Assembly (NCBI GenBank): GCA_963930645.1
Contig: OZ005648.1
Span: forward strand, 245,621,436-245,685,435
Length of the DNA stretch: 64,000 nucleotides
Direction: 5' to 3'
From: Salticus scenicus
Taxonomy: Eukaryota; Arthropoda; Arachnida; Araneae; Salticidae
Positions 55,201 to 56,599 of this stretch are shown here, in pieces (within the stretch, counting starts at the first letter, position 1; every line of letters starts with the position of its first letter). The translations under genes were made by a program, and so were the position numbers. The notes below the pieces were generated by a model that had not been told where the DNA came from, did not search any database, and saw only the letters and a list, made by a program, of their open reading frames with translations.

Positions 55201-56489
55201 TTTTTTTCCATGGTTGTAACCTGCCTGTTTATTTACGAGTTGGTTACCTCACACAAAAATGTCAATGTTTTCATAACAATATGTATATTCCAATGAATGA
55301 GAGTATAAGGAAGTCATGTGGTGTCCACATCAGATTTTTTCATAAGTGGAACAAATGGTAAAATTAGCACTACTGGTTAGATACATTATGGTCTAAAGGT
55401 ATTTTTTAAACCGTTTAATATTTTTATGCAGCCTGATACATAACTAAACCAACATATATAATCCAGATGCACATAAGTGTATGATTAATATTAGTGATTA
55501 ATTTATGGGATGATAGAAATTATTTAGATACTTTATATCAGGGGGAAAAATTGTTTAAGGTTGTTTTCAGTTGTGTTATGGGATCCTCCCCCCCCCCCCC
55601 CTCCATTGTAAAAAATAATGGACATATTTTATTTTTAGACAGCACACAAAGTTATGTAATCTCTTTTATATTTATTTTTTTAAAGTAAAACTATATATTT
55701 TTCTTAGTTGCTTAAAAATCAAACAAATGATATAAATAGCACTTCTGGTTTGTTTACAGGGACTCACTAAATAATTTAGAATATATTACGACACCAGGTG
55801 CTAGGTTCAAGGCCTGTTTTTGGCATGGATATTTATAGTGGTATGAAATCCTCTAATTAACCTTAATGTGCAAAAAGTGACTGTAGAGCGATAAACCAAA
55901 CCAAACTAGATGCATTATGAAAGAGATATATTTCTTTAAAGCATATTTAAAATCATTATATTTTATAGAAAGAAAAGGGAAAGCTATAGTGAATATCGTT
56001 TGACTAATTTTGTTATTTGAGATTTTGTAATATTATGTAAATTCTTGTGTACAAAAATATAAAAAGTGAATATTGTTTGACTAATTTTGTTATTTGAGAT
56101 TTTGTAATATTATGTAAATTCTTGTATACAAATATATAAAAAGTGAATATCGTTTGACTAATTTTGTTATTTGAGATTTTGTAATATTATGTAAATTCTT
56201 GTATACAAATATATAAAAAGTCATGCAATATATTGTTTTTTTTTTTTTTTTTTTTTTTTTTTTTCAGCAATATGCTTGTACAAAATGTGAAACTTTACTA
56301 TCGCCTATGTTTGAAAAAAGTGAAAACATGGAGTTCACATCTAATGAATGGATTTGTAAAGTGTGTGGTACAAGTGAACATTTGGTTTTAATTGATATTC
56401 CTTATGTATTCAGATACTTATGTGTTGAACTTGCTGCTATGAATATCAAAGTTAGATTGAATATAGGAAACTGTATAGATGAATTTTGA
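455..56489 (+). CDS. POLR1B: RNA polymerase I second-largest subunit, 5'-partial gene (15 exons)
   Basis: This subunit forms, with the largest subunit, the catalytic cleft of RNA polymerase I, which transcribes ribosomal RNA in the nucleolus. Coding exons: 455-572, 4399-4483, 20994-21236, 21840-21913, 23182-23376, 25113-25310, 25857-25964, 26070-26246, 26853-27091, 28786-28927, 29041-29197, 44972-45097, 48998-49125, 51624-51788 and 56268-56489. All introns are GT-AG and every junction keeps phase, giving 791 residues and a stop. Family landmarks appear in order: VADKLNF, CPVHTPDG, IGTMEQV, MGKQTMG, GYDMEDA (residues 400-406), GDKFASRHGQKG (532-543), HGFPSRMTIG, RFGEMERD and a C-terminal zinc ribbon with cysteines 722, 725, 748 and 751. 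The family is usually about 1,130 residues, so the N-terminal third lies outside the window. The KxGD/VADKLNF and zinc-ribbon spacing match the Pol I paralog better than Pol II or III subunits. Two introns exceed 15 kb because of transposon load; exons are undamaged. Confidence 0.95.
1185..2230 (+). repeat. Dispersed repeat copy, split by a MITE
   Basis: 1185-1400 and 2038-2230 share blocks (TTAGATTCTAGAA, CTCCAACTAG, CTCTGCAGAAG, AACATAAATGTCA) with 8400-8830. The 1401-2033 element interrupts this copy. The family is not identified. Confidence 0.6.
1401..2033. mobile_element. piggyBac-like MITE with internal duplication
   Basis: The ends are CCTTTCTACCCTGT (left) and ACAGGGTAGGAAGG (right), an imperfect 14-bp inverted repeat. 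TTAA follows on the right (2034-2037) and a mutated TTTA precedes on the left. The palindrome GGGTCGATTCGACCC or close variants occur at 1418, 1595, 1774 and 1978. The interior contains a direct duplication of about 203 bp (AACATGCATAGAAATGC at 1618 and 1821). No transposase is encoded. Assignment to piggyBac rests on the TTAA site and CC-start only. Confidence 0.55.
3170..3760. other. Unclassified, GC-richer segment in intron
   Basis: Base composition here is less AT-biased than its surroundings (for example GGGACACGCACAGCTGTCTGG near 3212). I see no ORF, inverted ends or recognisable family. It may be an old LTR or MITE fragment. Confidence 0.25.
4144..4192. repeat. Imperfect hairpin
   Basis: AAGGCTT and GTTTATTTA on the 5' side pair with TAAATAAAC and AAGCCTT on the 3' side, closed by ATCAG/CTGAT. 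The loop is 2 nt and the 5' arm has a short A/T bulge. No function is evident. Confidence 0.5.
4399..4483 (+). CDS. POLR1B: POLR1B exon
   Basis: The acceptor is AAAATAG and the donor GTAAGA. It encodes EKLHSWLSSVRFCVERK and continues exon 1 directly (LK|EKL). It ends in phase 1 and is followed by a 16.5-kb intron. Confidence 0.9.
4579..4640 (+). mobile_element. Possible Tc1-like terminal fragment
   Basis: TA is followed by CACTATCTACCAATAAGTAT then TTGGACA, the usual look of Tc1-family ends. No matching opposite end or transposase was found. Confidence 0.3.
4809..5085 (+). repeat. Dispersed repeat, copy 1
   Basis: This copy is homologous, in opposite orientation, to 6275-6556. Shared words include CATTATCTGTATAAATTTTT, GACACAG.ATACTGCAATCAGAAT and TTCATTTGCATAATTTAATAG. 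Its family is unknown. Confidence 0.7.
5361..6265 (+). mobile_element. Interrupted hAT-like MITE (GGGTGAAACT termini)
   Basis: 5361-5565 matches the left part of the 61183-61440 MITE and 6208-6265 matches its right part, including CAGTTTTCAGGGTTT and AGTTTCACCC. A 642-bp insertion splits the two halves. Confidence 0.6.
5566..6207. mobile_element. 642-bp insertion flanked by CTGCA
   Basis: The direct repeats CTGCA lie at 5561-5565 and 6208-6212. The left end CAGGGTTCATACTCAT resembles the CAGGGTTCCCAC ends at 33492 and 52530, followed by the same repeated (T)CAGGGAA words. The right end does not match, so it may be composite. A GC-richer part near 5960-6200 is unclassified. Confidence 0.45.
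6275..6556 (-). repeat. Dispersed repeat, copy 2 (inverted)
   Basis: This is the reverse-complement counterpart of 4809-5085. It ends at 6556, immediately next to the stop codon of the gag relic, which suggests one element was inserted against the other. Confidence 0.7.
6559..7627 (-). pseudogene. Gypsy-type gag relic
   Basis: Two open segments read on the minus strand. 7627-7385 carries an N-terminal gag region with LPFDGNPDELEFF. 7233-6559 (224 residues) carries a capsid-like region and the zinc knuckle CQLCLSVGHSARDC (C-x2-C-x4-H-x4-C). Between them at least two stops and a frame change break the ORF. The order and several residues (GES, HR, KF, P) parallel the intact gag at 36897-37790, so it belongs to the same broad Ty3/Gypsy lineage but is well diverged. 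No pol or LTR was found beside it. Confidence 0.75.
8040..9760 (+). repeat. Degenerate tandem array, ~130-155-bp unit, split by a MITE
   Basis: The word AAAAGATTGCCGTT recurs at about 9430, 9584 and 9714, with a diverged copy at 8105. Each unit also holds CGGCAATAAATAT or CGGCGATATA and GAAGAAAAA..GTATTNTAC followed by ATGTTTTATATA. The array is interrupted at 8268-9396. Confidence 0.65.
8268..9396. mobile_element. TA-flanked MITE (CATACTTGCCAAC ends)
   Basis: Perfect terminal inverted repeats CATACTTGCCAAC / GTTGGCAAGTATG are flanked by TA at 8266-8267 and 9397-9398, as in the Tc1/mariner/pogo superfamily. The interior includes the 8400-8830 dispersed repeat and two runs of C. It has no transposase ORF. 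Confidence 0.7.
10042..10600 (+). promoter_or_regulatory. CpG-rich island, candidate solo LTR or promoter
   Basis: The segment is far richer in G, C and CpG than its surroundings. Reading + it has a CCAAT box (AACCAATCGG near 10444), a CRE-like TACGTCACGAG (10491) and a TATA-like TTAAAAG (10538). Short inverted ends TGTTACG (10042) and CGTAAC (10595-10600) would suit an LTR, but I find no clean target duplication and no internal retroelement region beside it. Confidence 0.4.
11344..11415. repeat. Pogo/Tigger-like terminal fragment
   Basis: AATCCGGCAATTGCAGG and TCTGGATTTTGGGTCCC resemble the ends of the 32204-32790 element and 58548-58652. It is only a fragment. Confidence 0.35.
11727..11960 (-). 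pseudogene. Helitron Rep (helitron-like N domain) fragment
   Basis: This 77-residue minus-strand ORF contains HWEKEKKRCFAAIRQFGLPT followed by LFVTVSAAETHWFDLM, closely fitting the Helitron_like_N domain of Helitron Rep-helicase proteins. It is truncated on both sides. Its 5' side runs straight into the G-run minisatellite, and the stop comes after SSRLLALN. The helicase part is absent nearby. Confidence 0.7.
11941..12120 (+). repeat. 28-32-bp G-run minisatellite
   Basis: About five units of CTCATGTCAAAGTTGTGCCT plus a run of 6-11 G. The GTCAAAG word occurs at 11961, 11992, 12024, 12056 and 12084. Size variation is mostly in the G run. Successive G runs could form G-quadruplexes. Confidence 0.9.
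12121..12805 (+). repeat. 148-bp satellite, ~4.6 units
   Basis: ACCGACTGAAATAGGCCC recurs at 12135, 12283, 12431, 12579 and 12731, spacing 148, 148, 148 and 152. Each unit contains one copy of the neighbouring CTCATGTCAAAG/G-run motif, so the larger unit evolved from or captured the minisatellite. Units are nearly identical. Confidence 0.92.
12956..13820 (-). pseudogene. Tigger/pogo-like transposase relic
   Basis: Read on the minus strand from 13813: MKKRKRLTLSISLKVEILKK looks like the N-terminal CENP-B/psq helix-turn-helix. Around 13600-13376 comes WIRQQRSKKVPLNRSI then SSGWFNKFSKCHGV, the second (Tc5-type) helix-turn-helix. At 13255-12956 comes RLMVLVCSNAVHTHKCKLFV then IGKS, the start of the DDE domain. 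Stops, frame changes and a long T tract (13651-13680) break it. The catalytic acidic triad is not intact. Known members move as TA-targeting DNA transposons. Confidence 0.7.
13830..15780. other. Non-coding intron sequence
   Basis: AT-rich with homopolymer runs. A small cluster at 14835-14925 repeats TTAACAGTGTTAATAACAA in direct and inverted copies. I see no gene or complete element. Confidence 0.5.
15785..15991. mobile_element. piggyBac-like MITE, 207 bp
   Basis: Perfect 18-bp TIRs CCCTCGCTTTCCCAAGAT (15785-15802; inverted at 15974-15991) lie between TTAA sites at 15781-15784 and 15992-15995. A subterminal hairpin GTGCC-AAGT-GGCAC sits at 15929-15942. No coding capacity. Confidence 0.85.
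16375..16865 (+). repeat. ~47-bp minisatellite, interrupted
   Basis: The phrase TATTCAGAAGATATCGCCAA recurs near 16482, 16527, 16575 and 16833 with ATCATCAATAT between. A foldback element at 16590-16757 separates the last unit. Confidence 0.65.
16590..16757. mobile_element. Foldback element with hammerhead-like core
   Basis: Arms ATTACAAAACTTTGAATAAA + CACCATAAAATGC (left) and their reverse complement (right, ending 16757) match over about 35 bp. On the minus strand the inner sequence has CUGACGA (16677-16671), a GGGU/ACCC stem and GAAAC (16647-16643), the conserved core of a hammerhead ribozyme. It is inserted in the 47-bp minisatellite. Confidence 0.6.
17465..18037. mobile_element. Possible hAT-like remnant
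   Basis: The left end CAGGGCTTGATTAATGCATG and right end CTGCCACTG (reverse CAGTGGCAGATTTAGGGG) have CAG...CTG termini. Inverted similarity is weak and no target duplication is seen. Confidence 0.3.
19116..20726 (-). mobile_element. Pogo-like DNA transposon with perfect 24-bp TIRs
   Basis: GGGGAGACCCGTGTACC followed by TAGGGCC (19116-19139) is matched exactly in inverse at 20703-20726. TA flanks both ends (19114-19115, 20727-20728). A second inverted copy of the inner half, GGCCCTAGGTAC...GTACCTAGGGCC, lies at 19302-19336. At 20105-19855 on the minus strand a broken reading matches the C-terminal end of pogo/Tigger-type transposases. Confidence 0.75.
19855..20105 (-). pseudogene. DDE transposase C-terminal relic (pogo/Tigger type)
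   Basis: The minus-strand reading includes PITIYDVAESVGKSYPSAFT then PVNILSGIRVSDI, a stop, and PINQNTFTE. This is the motif AF-x-NI-x-G-R-x-GI-P-N-x-F common at the end of such transposases. Stops interrupt it, and the catalytic part is missing. Confidence 0.6.
20994..21236 (+). CDS. POLR1B: POLR1B exon
   Basis: The acceptor is TTTTACAG; the donor is GTAATT. The phase-1 junction makes alanine. It carries VADKLNFWRYLSHFRAVHRG and MRTTTVRKLLPEAWG, the strongly conserved fork-region segment of second-largest polymerase subunits. Confidence 0.95.
21840..21913 (+). CDS. POLR1B: POLR1B exon
   Basis: This 74-bp exon encodes FLCPVHTPDGAPCGLLNHLS, the universally conserved HTPDG-C-GL-NHL motif. It is entered in phase 1 and left in phase 0 at GTAATT. 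Confidence 0.95.
23182..23376 (+). CDS. POLR1B: POLR1B exon
   Basis: The acceptor is TAATACAG and the donor GTAAGT. It encodes 65 residues including YPVLMDGKMVGWLHK, the less conserved segment after the HTPDG motif. The phase is 0 on both sides. Confidence 0.92.
23637..23877. mobile_element. Foldback element with 74-bp arms
   Basis: The arms 23637-23710 and 23804-23877 are exact or almost exact reverse complements, around a 93-bp loop. On the minus strand CUGAUGA (23724-23718) and GAAA (23698-23695) bracket a weak GC stem, resembling a degenerate hammerhead core placed like that at 16.6 kb. It lies in the intron between exons 23182-23376 and 25113-25310. Confidence 0.7.
24290..24607 (-). pseudogene. 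Degenerate mariner transposase relic
   Basis: This 105-residue minus-strand ORF begins MIVFQNFKGTLHIDFLHKH, similar to the mariner segment before the second catalytic aspartate, and ends with ERFNNDFVVEAFVHNWLEMY, similar to the C-terminal part. The intervening SPDLAPSDY block is lost or scrambled. No TIRs found. Confidence 0.5.
25113..25310 (+). CDS. POLR1B: POLR1B exon
   Basis: The acceptor is TTATTTTAG and the donor GTAAGG. It includes YPGLFIFTNPARFVRPVMNL and ELIGTMEQVYL, matching the Pol I-specific GTMEQ segment. The phase is 0/0. Confidence 0.95.
25857..25964 (+). CDS. POLR1B: POLR1B exon
   Basis: This 36-codon exon encodes NQIPYSDFNQSPRNMYECQ. The NQSPRN-Y-CQ motif contacts the active-centre region in all second-largest subunits. 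Phase 0/0; donor GTATTT. Confidence 0.95.
26070..26246 (+). CDS. POLR1B: POLR1B exon
   Basis: The exon starts exactly at ATG of MGKQTMG, but it is internal: the acceptor TTTTATAG precedes it. It encodes LTPQSPVVRP and NAVVAVISYT, and ends at donor GTAAGT in phase 0. Confidence 0.95.
26425..26505 (-). repeat. tRNA-like SINE head candidate
   Basis: On the minus strand TTTAGTGGTTAAGG (A-box-like) precedes GGGTCAAATGCCC (B-box-like). No tail or second copy was defined. Confidence 0.35.
26853..27091 (+). CDS. POLR1B: POLR1B exon
   Basis: It begins with GYDMEDAIVLNKSSMERG, the hybrid-binding domain signature, and includes DGLPYIGTRLNMGDPI. It ends in phase 2 at donor GTACAT. Confidence 0.95.
27605..27818. 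mobile_element. piggyBac-like MITE, 214 bp
   Basis: TTAA then CCCTTTGCGGCGC on the left; GCGCGCGTTAAGGGG then CTAA on the right, so ends are imperfect. The palindrome GTCCTCGCAGCGAGGAC lies subterminally at 27786-27802. Confidence 0.55.
27820..28785. other. Intron sequence without recognised features
   Basis: AT-rich with A and T runs. No ORF, inverted ends or known family seen. Confidence 0.5.
28786..28927 (+). CDS. POLR1B: POLR1B exon
   Basis: The acceptor is TTTTTTTAG. It starts with the last base of a split serine codon and encodes the variable segment ending IKFRIP before the GDKF motif. Donor GTAAGT. The next intron is only 113 bp. Confidence 0.92.
29041..29197 (+). CDS. POLR1B: POLR1B exon
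   Basis: It encodes IIGDKFASRHGQKGI and FNPHGFPSRMTIG, the catalytic-centre lysines and HGFPSRMT motif. The donor is GTGAGC. The 15.8-kb intron holding the Gypsy element follows. Confidence 0.96.
29390..29684. mobile_element. hAT-like MITE, ~295 bp
   Basis: AAGGGTAGTCAACC on the left and GAGTTGACTTCCTT on the right form an imperfect inverted repeat. Inner GCTACTGCCCAC and AGTGGGCAGTAGGG are also inverted. Target duplication unclear. Confidence 0.5.
30595..31560 (+). repeat. Diverged interspersed repeat, copy A
   Basis: GGAAGTATTGTATTCGGTCC, GAGATTTTACCTCATTTACA and a TGTGTGTG stretch line up with 63112-63250. It is rich in 'gctatatctc-aaa-cgg' phrases repeated at 30735, 30865 and 31135. No coding content. 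Confidence 0.5.
31649..32189. mobile_element. piggyBac-like MITE, 541 bp
   Basis: CCCTTTCCTTCCC on the left and GGGAATGAAAGGG on the right (one mismatch) lie between TTAA at 31645-31648 and 32190-32193. The palindrome GATTCCAATTGGAATC sits at 31665-31680. The 117-codon ORF inside is hydrophobic and AT-driven, and I do not call it a gene. Confidence 0.75.
32204..32790. mobile_element. Pogo/Tigger-like MITE, 587 bp
   Basis: The TIR begins CAGTACGAAGCCGAAAA (perfect 17 bp, then one mismatch, then CCGGA), inverted at the right end. TA flanks both sides (32202-32203, 32791-32792). No transposase. Confidence 0.8.
33492..33823. mobile_element. CAGGGTTCCCAC-type MITE, 332 bp
   Basis: TAGGGTTCCCAC and GTGGGAACCCTG are inverted termini. 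CAAAAT repeats directly on both sides (33486-33491, 33824-33829). Internal GTCAGGGAATTT recurs. The same termini occur at 52530-53135, suggesting one hAT-like family. Confidence 0.7.
34541..35464 (+). repeat. 5' LTR
   Basis: Starts TGTGATGTT and ends TTCATTAAA. TATATAAAA at 35196-35204 is a likely TATA box; AATAAA occurs at 35240-35245 and 35327-35332. The first 22 bases form a perfect hairpin with 9-bp arms and a GAAA loop. The 3' end is not the usual CA. Confidence 0.95.
35465..36896 (+). other. Gypsy untranslated leader
   Basis: A 1.4-kb stretch from the LTR to the gag ATG without a convincing ORF. It presumably contains packaging signals, but none can be identified by eye. Confidence 0.6.
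35471..35488 (+). promoter_or_regulatory. Candidate tRNA primer-binding site
   Basis: TGGTGCCAGACTCAGGCC begins 6 nt after the 5' LTR with the expected TGG. I could not assign the tRNA. Confidence 0.5.
36897..37790 (+). CDS. gag: Gypsy Gag polyprotein
   Basis: 297 residues, forming the particle shell and binding the element RNA. The start ATG has A at -3 and G at +4 (ACATGG). The N-terminal two thirds have a retrotransposon capsid character, with a conserved LPGESIKNFAHRV segment near residue 100. A basic, Asn/Arg-rich linker leads to one zinc knuckle, CQLCSKHGHVALNC (residues 262-275, C-x2-C-x4-H-x4-C). The TAG stop at 37788-37790 directly follows the TTTAAAC heptamer, so a fraction of ribosomes should shift into pol. 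Similar in arrangement to the broken gag at 6559-7627. No stop or frameshift damage. Confidence 0.92.
   Translation: MAQNRNAFCSVPNFDGDARFVKFFFDQLRSFAMLNKLTNDATLHVMKEKLRDAALAYFIENETLYKSTDLEYIEENFCKFFKESSYNTGISEFHNLKILPGESIKNFAHRVNVAVPKAFPDLKDKQSLDNIKLPKFLECVPPNIKIKLMEENIRDYNKAVERAQTLSEIYDSFNNTTNTKTVLSCDNKNDSVILNTLKDLSEKINSISLTNNNPPSHNESLHVVQSSRPKFDQRNYRNNYKTRQTNFRPSPRRNFSRNNLICQLCSKHGHVALNCYKWRNRDNLTYKTRNYENRNLN
37781..37848 (+). promoter_or_regulatory. -1 frameshift signal: slippery heptamer plus pseudoknot
   Basis: T TTA AAC at 37781-37787 in the gag frame, then TAG. After a 7-nt spacer, GAGGTATGG (37795-37803) pairs with CCATATCTC (37818-37826), nine pairs with one G-U. The loop bases GCTGATG (37808-37814) pair with CATCAGC (37842-37848), making an H-type pseudoknot. 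The -1 frame continues as TTT AAA CTA GAA into pol. Confidence 0.85.
37781..41869 (+). CDS. pol: Gypsy Pol polyprotein (protease, RT, RNase H, integrase)
   Basis: The frame is open from 37781, just after a TAA at 37778-37780, so it overlaps gag only at the slippery site and encodes 1,362 residues. There is no ATG near its beginning in this frame, only a GTG at 37871, which fits translation as a Gag-Pol fusion. Motifs in order: protease LIDTGSS (DTG at 38150-38158); reverse transcriptase with YQDD at 39563-39574; RNase H with TDAS, LELMAIHK, LSDSAP and ADYLSR; integrase zinc-binding HH-CC (ending CIKC); and the D,D-35-E core (Asp codons 40982 and 41147, Glu codon 41255). A GPF motif follows (KYTGPFIV). 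No chromodomain is visible. All catalytic residues I checked are present, so the enzyme set looks functional. Confidence 0.92.
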   Translation, partial: FKLEKRYGDADAAISRKLRVSSANERKFTNVSSSNSLPKISHTRLVNSVGSQTVANITIADNKATQTFQNFSHISNTGYIPSDSNESCTDNIEDHILFNVNKNSHTLPIIKAKLANNDIKFLIDTGSSCSLLAQSTFDNLKANLKYKRLGSSITLKTVNSYVEFSSCIRATFKIEKKFFQHNFYIIDIPHSSNFHGILGMDFIKENHVTIDFSKNSMRFGKLDFTCSLFDSGNEKLDVYNVNSDDNNMNVYLLKKVIIQNGENIYITAKTNNKLQETNYIFCTDLKDPDIEILDSIVSPNYKSEINSDNNNSLFTLLISNKGKNSIHLNKNMHIGKLFLIDEIKEPHLDKIEDSCSSNNNIQNIEDHIHLIQASEDILLKRKNDLSSKDFCLNHLTLDQRNTLENLFLSKFAAFSKSLSTLGHTDKIIPNLKLINDFPIKTLPFPIPQALQKEDHEQINELVNAGIIERNCSEWACPILLVKKKSDGSKKQRYRLALDLRMVNTVIQGSSYPLPKIQNIISNLSSFKYFTSLDFMQAYHQIDLPKKYQDMLTFTSIFGSYRYKRVCFGLKNASSIFQSLMDTILDEINIKGIYAYQDDLIIGSNSFEETCEKVNKVLEILIKYNLTLSPSKCEFHKSAVNYLGFHIENHTISPITANIVKINSFPPPTIKRQLKKILGLANFYKWILPSFSELAQPLVELTKPKTTFKWTEKHQSIFQKIQKLFFLPPMVRLPDWEKTFYVNTDASKTAISGALMQKFNGKLLPIAYFSKSLKPSEKKYPALKLELMAIHKTVTAFKYYLYNREFVILSDSAPLEKYKKTTNPADVTTRWLMDLSEYTYVFKHIPGNLNILADYLSRCNFENNQEDLKANPNLIHDIQPLPIVDVDENENRLEINSKDKINNENQNKCSEYVNYMISGNSNSKDPLLEISDQTFVSEQIKDSELKTIYEEILKNGKSEKFPNYFINPDSKVLMLKKENIHNNSFSYLIIVPNSLKAKALSIAHLSHFGLAKTYEFLSKRYFWKGIYTDTLNFVSSCIKCLQAKHHKTPPAPLQKTYTPTHPNHTISTDLVGPFSNGQYVLTIIDHFSRHLELYPLSNITSPKIVQCLFSYITTFGRPACILSDLGRQYTSQVYNTFNDTLGIKIIHSSAFHPQSNSVSERVNTSIKYSINILLEEGHSFQNALYIHKSLYNGSTHSSTQFSPNLLHFGRELALIFDTYNSNYNYTYLDSNVNIYKLMQDLQEIYKKAYNNIQDSQSKRNKYFQRKAKLRSICTKDIVYLKSMDKFKSKYTGPFIVTVKHSPVSFSIKRLHASDDKAFRVHIDRILLAPPRNNHLFDIYNNSNFNKNIIISNDTHQYNLRNRK
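41870..43005 (+). other. Gypsy 3' non-coding region
   Basis: 1.1 kb between pol and the polypurine tract. It contains three A runs and no credible env ORF. Confidence 0.6.
43006..43017 (+). promoter_or_regulatory. Polypurine tract
   Basis: GACGGGGAGAAA lies 2 nt before the 3' LTR, the expected place for plus-strand priming. Confidence 0.6.
43020..43943 (+). repeat. 3' LTR
   Basis: Equal in length to the 5' LTR, with one substitution and no indels. The TATA equivalent lies at 43675-43683 and AATAAA at 43719-43724 and 43806-43811. Confidence 0.95.
43949..44971. other. Intron sequence, no gene
   Basis: AT-rich, with C/CA and G runs near 44710 and 44885. Nothing recognised. Confidence 0.5.
44972..45097 (+). 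CDS. POLR1B: POLR1B exon
   Basis: The acceptor is TCATTTTTAG. It completes the split glycine and encodes MMIESMAGKSAAFEG, so reading resumes exactly across the retrotransposon-bearing intron. It ends in phase 1 at GTAAGG. Confidence 0.95.
45346..45745 (+). repeat. ~113-bp tandem repeat, 3.6 units
   Basis: GAGACAGTGTCCGGAGATGA recurs at 45351, 45464, 45576 and 45689 with spacing 112-113. Units also hold GAGCCGCACCAGATTGTAAA and AAAAATGGCGGCTTTGGCC. Much less AT-rich than surroundings. Confidence 0.92.
45815..45960 (+). repeat. ~70-bp tandem duplication
   Basis: GAGTTCAATGATTTTTGTTC then ACCCAAAAGT occurs twice, each preceded by TGGAAAGCRTCAGCTGAC. The word CGTCAGCTGACG in the first copy is palindromic. 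Confidence 0.8.
45990..48990. other. Intron sequence, no gene or element recognised
   Basis: 3 kb, AT-rich. A G/T-rich patch at 47125-47205 stands out in composition but shows no motif. Confidence 0.5.
48998..49125 (+). CDS. POLR1B: POLR1B exon
   Basis: It encodes YYGTERMYSGVDG and IFFGVVYYQRLRHMVADKYQ, the conserved region before the anchor/clamp. Entered in phase 1; leaves in phase 0 at GTAAGT. Confidence 0.95.
49269..50262. mobile_element. Large inverted-repeat element, ~225-bp arms
   Basis: Arms 49269-49500 and 50038-50262 are reverse complements with modest divergence (for example GTGTTTACGTTCTACGATAT vs its inverse). A 540-bp centre contains GCGCCAA-type words and no ORF. The outer ends are TATATA tracts, so the exact target duplication is obscured. 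Confidence 0.75.
50625..51246. mobile_element. piggyBac-like MITE, 622 bp
   Basis: CTTTCTAGCGGGCGCGC on the left and the inverse of CCTTCCAGCGGGCGTGC on the right, three mismatches in 17, between TTAA at 50621-50624 and 51247-51250. Confidence 0.7.
51624..51788 (+). CDS. POLR1B: POLR1B exon
   Basis: It encodes VRTTGPVEPLTRQP and GIRFGEMERDSLIAHGAS, the clamp anchor motif. Donor GTAATG, phase 0. Confidence 0.95.
52530..53135. mobile_element. CAGGGTTCCCAC-type MITE, 606 bp
   Basis: Inverted termini CAGGGTTCCCAC / GTGGGAACCCTG match those of 33492-33823. ATCTA repeats on both flanks. Next to both ends are inverted AGTCCTTGAAA words. Confidence 0.7.
53342..54669. mobile_element. Possible DNA transposon with AAGGTGAC ends
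   Basis: TAAGGTGACCAGACATCCTC on the left and CCAGTCACCTTA on the right; inverted similarity of about 9 bp. The ends repeat CCTCTTTTT-type words. It contains a tRNA-like segment and no transposase. Confidence 0.4.
53765..53835 (+). repeat. tRNA-like SINE head candidate
   Basis: AGTGACCGAGAGGTTCTG (A-box-like) is followed about 45 bp later by GCTGGCTTCAATACCCGG (B-box-like), as in a leucine/serine-type tRNA-derived SINE. No folding was calculated. Confidence 0.4.
54870..54950 (-). repeat. tRNA-like SINE head or tRNA relic
   Basis: On the minus strand TGTGGCTGTGAAGTAAAGC is followed by GGTCTAGCGTTTGAGCCC, resembling A and B boxes. The acceptor stem is not convincing. Confidence 0.4.
55989..56219 (+). 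repeat. 77-bp tandem triplication
   Basis: GTGAATATCGTTTGACTAAT starts units at 55989, 56066 and 56143, each exactly 77 bp and nearly identical. It ends 48 bp before the last POLR1B exon. Confidence 0.95.
56268..56489 (+). CDS. POLR1B: POLR1B terminal exon with zinc ribbon
   Basis: A 27-nt T run ending TTTTCAG gives a strong polypyrimidine acceptor. The exon encodes the C-terminal C-x2-C / C-x2-C zinc ribbon (CTKC, then CKVC 22 residues later) and VPYVFRY-like IPYVFRYLCVELAAMNIKV, then TGA at 56487-56489. Confidence 0.95.
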   Translation, partial: QYACTKCETLLSPMFEKSENMEFTSNEWICKVCGTSEHLVLIDIPYVFRYLCVELAAMNIKVRLNIGNCIDEF

Positions 56490-56579
56490 ATTTGTTTTTT
56501 ATATGATAAATCTGTATATAGATTGACATGTCATTTATTACATGTTAATGTTATTTATTATTATACATTTATTTCATTA

Positions 56580-56585
56580 AATAAA
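56580..56585 (+). terminator. POLR1B polyadenylation signal
   Basis: AATAAA lies 91 bp after the stop codon, the first canonical signal in the 3' UTR. The short 3' UTR is an inference from this signal. Confidence 0.6.
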
Positions 56586-56599
56586 TACAACTGTACATA

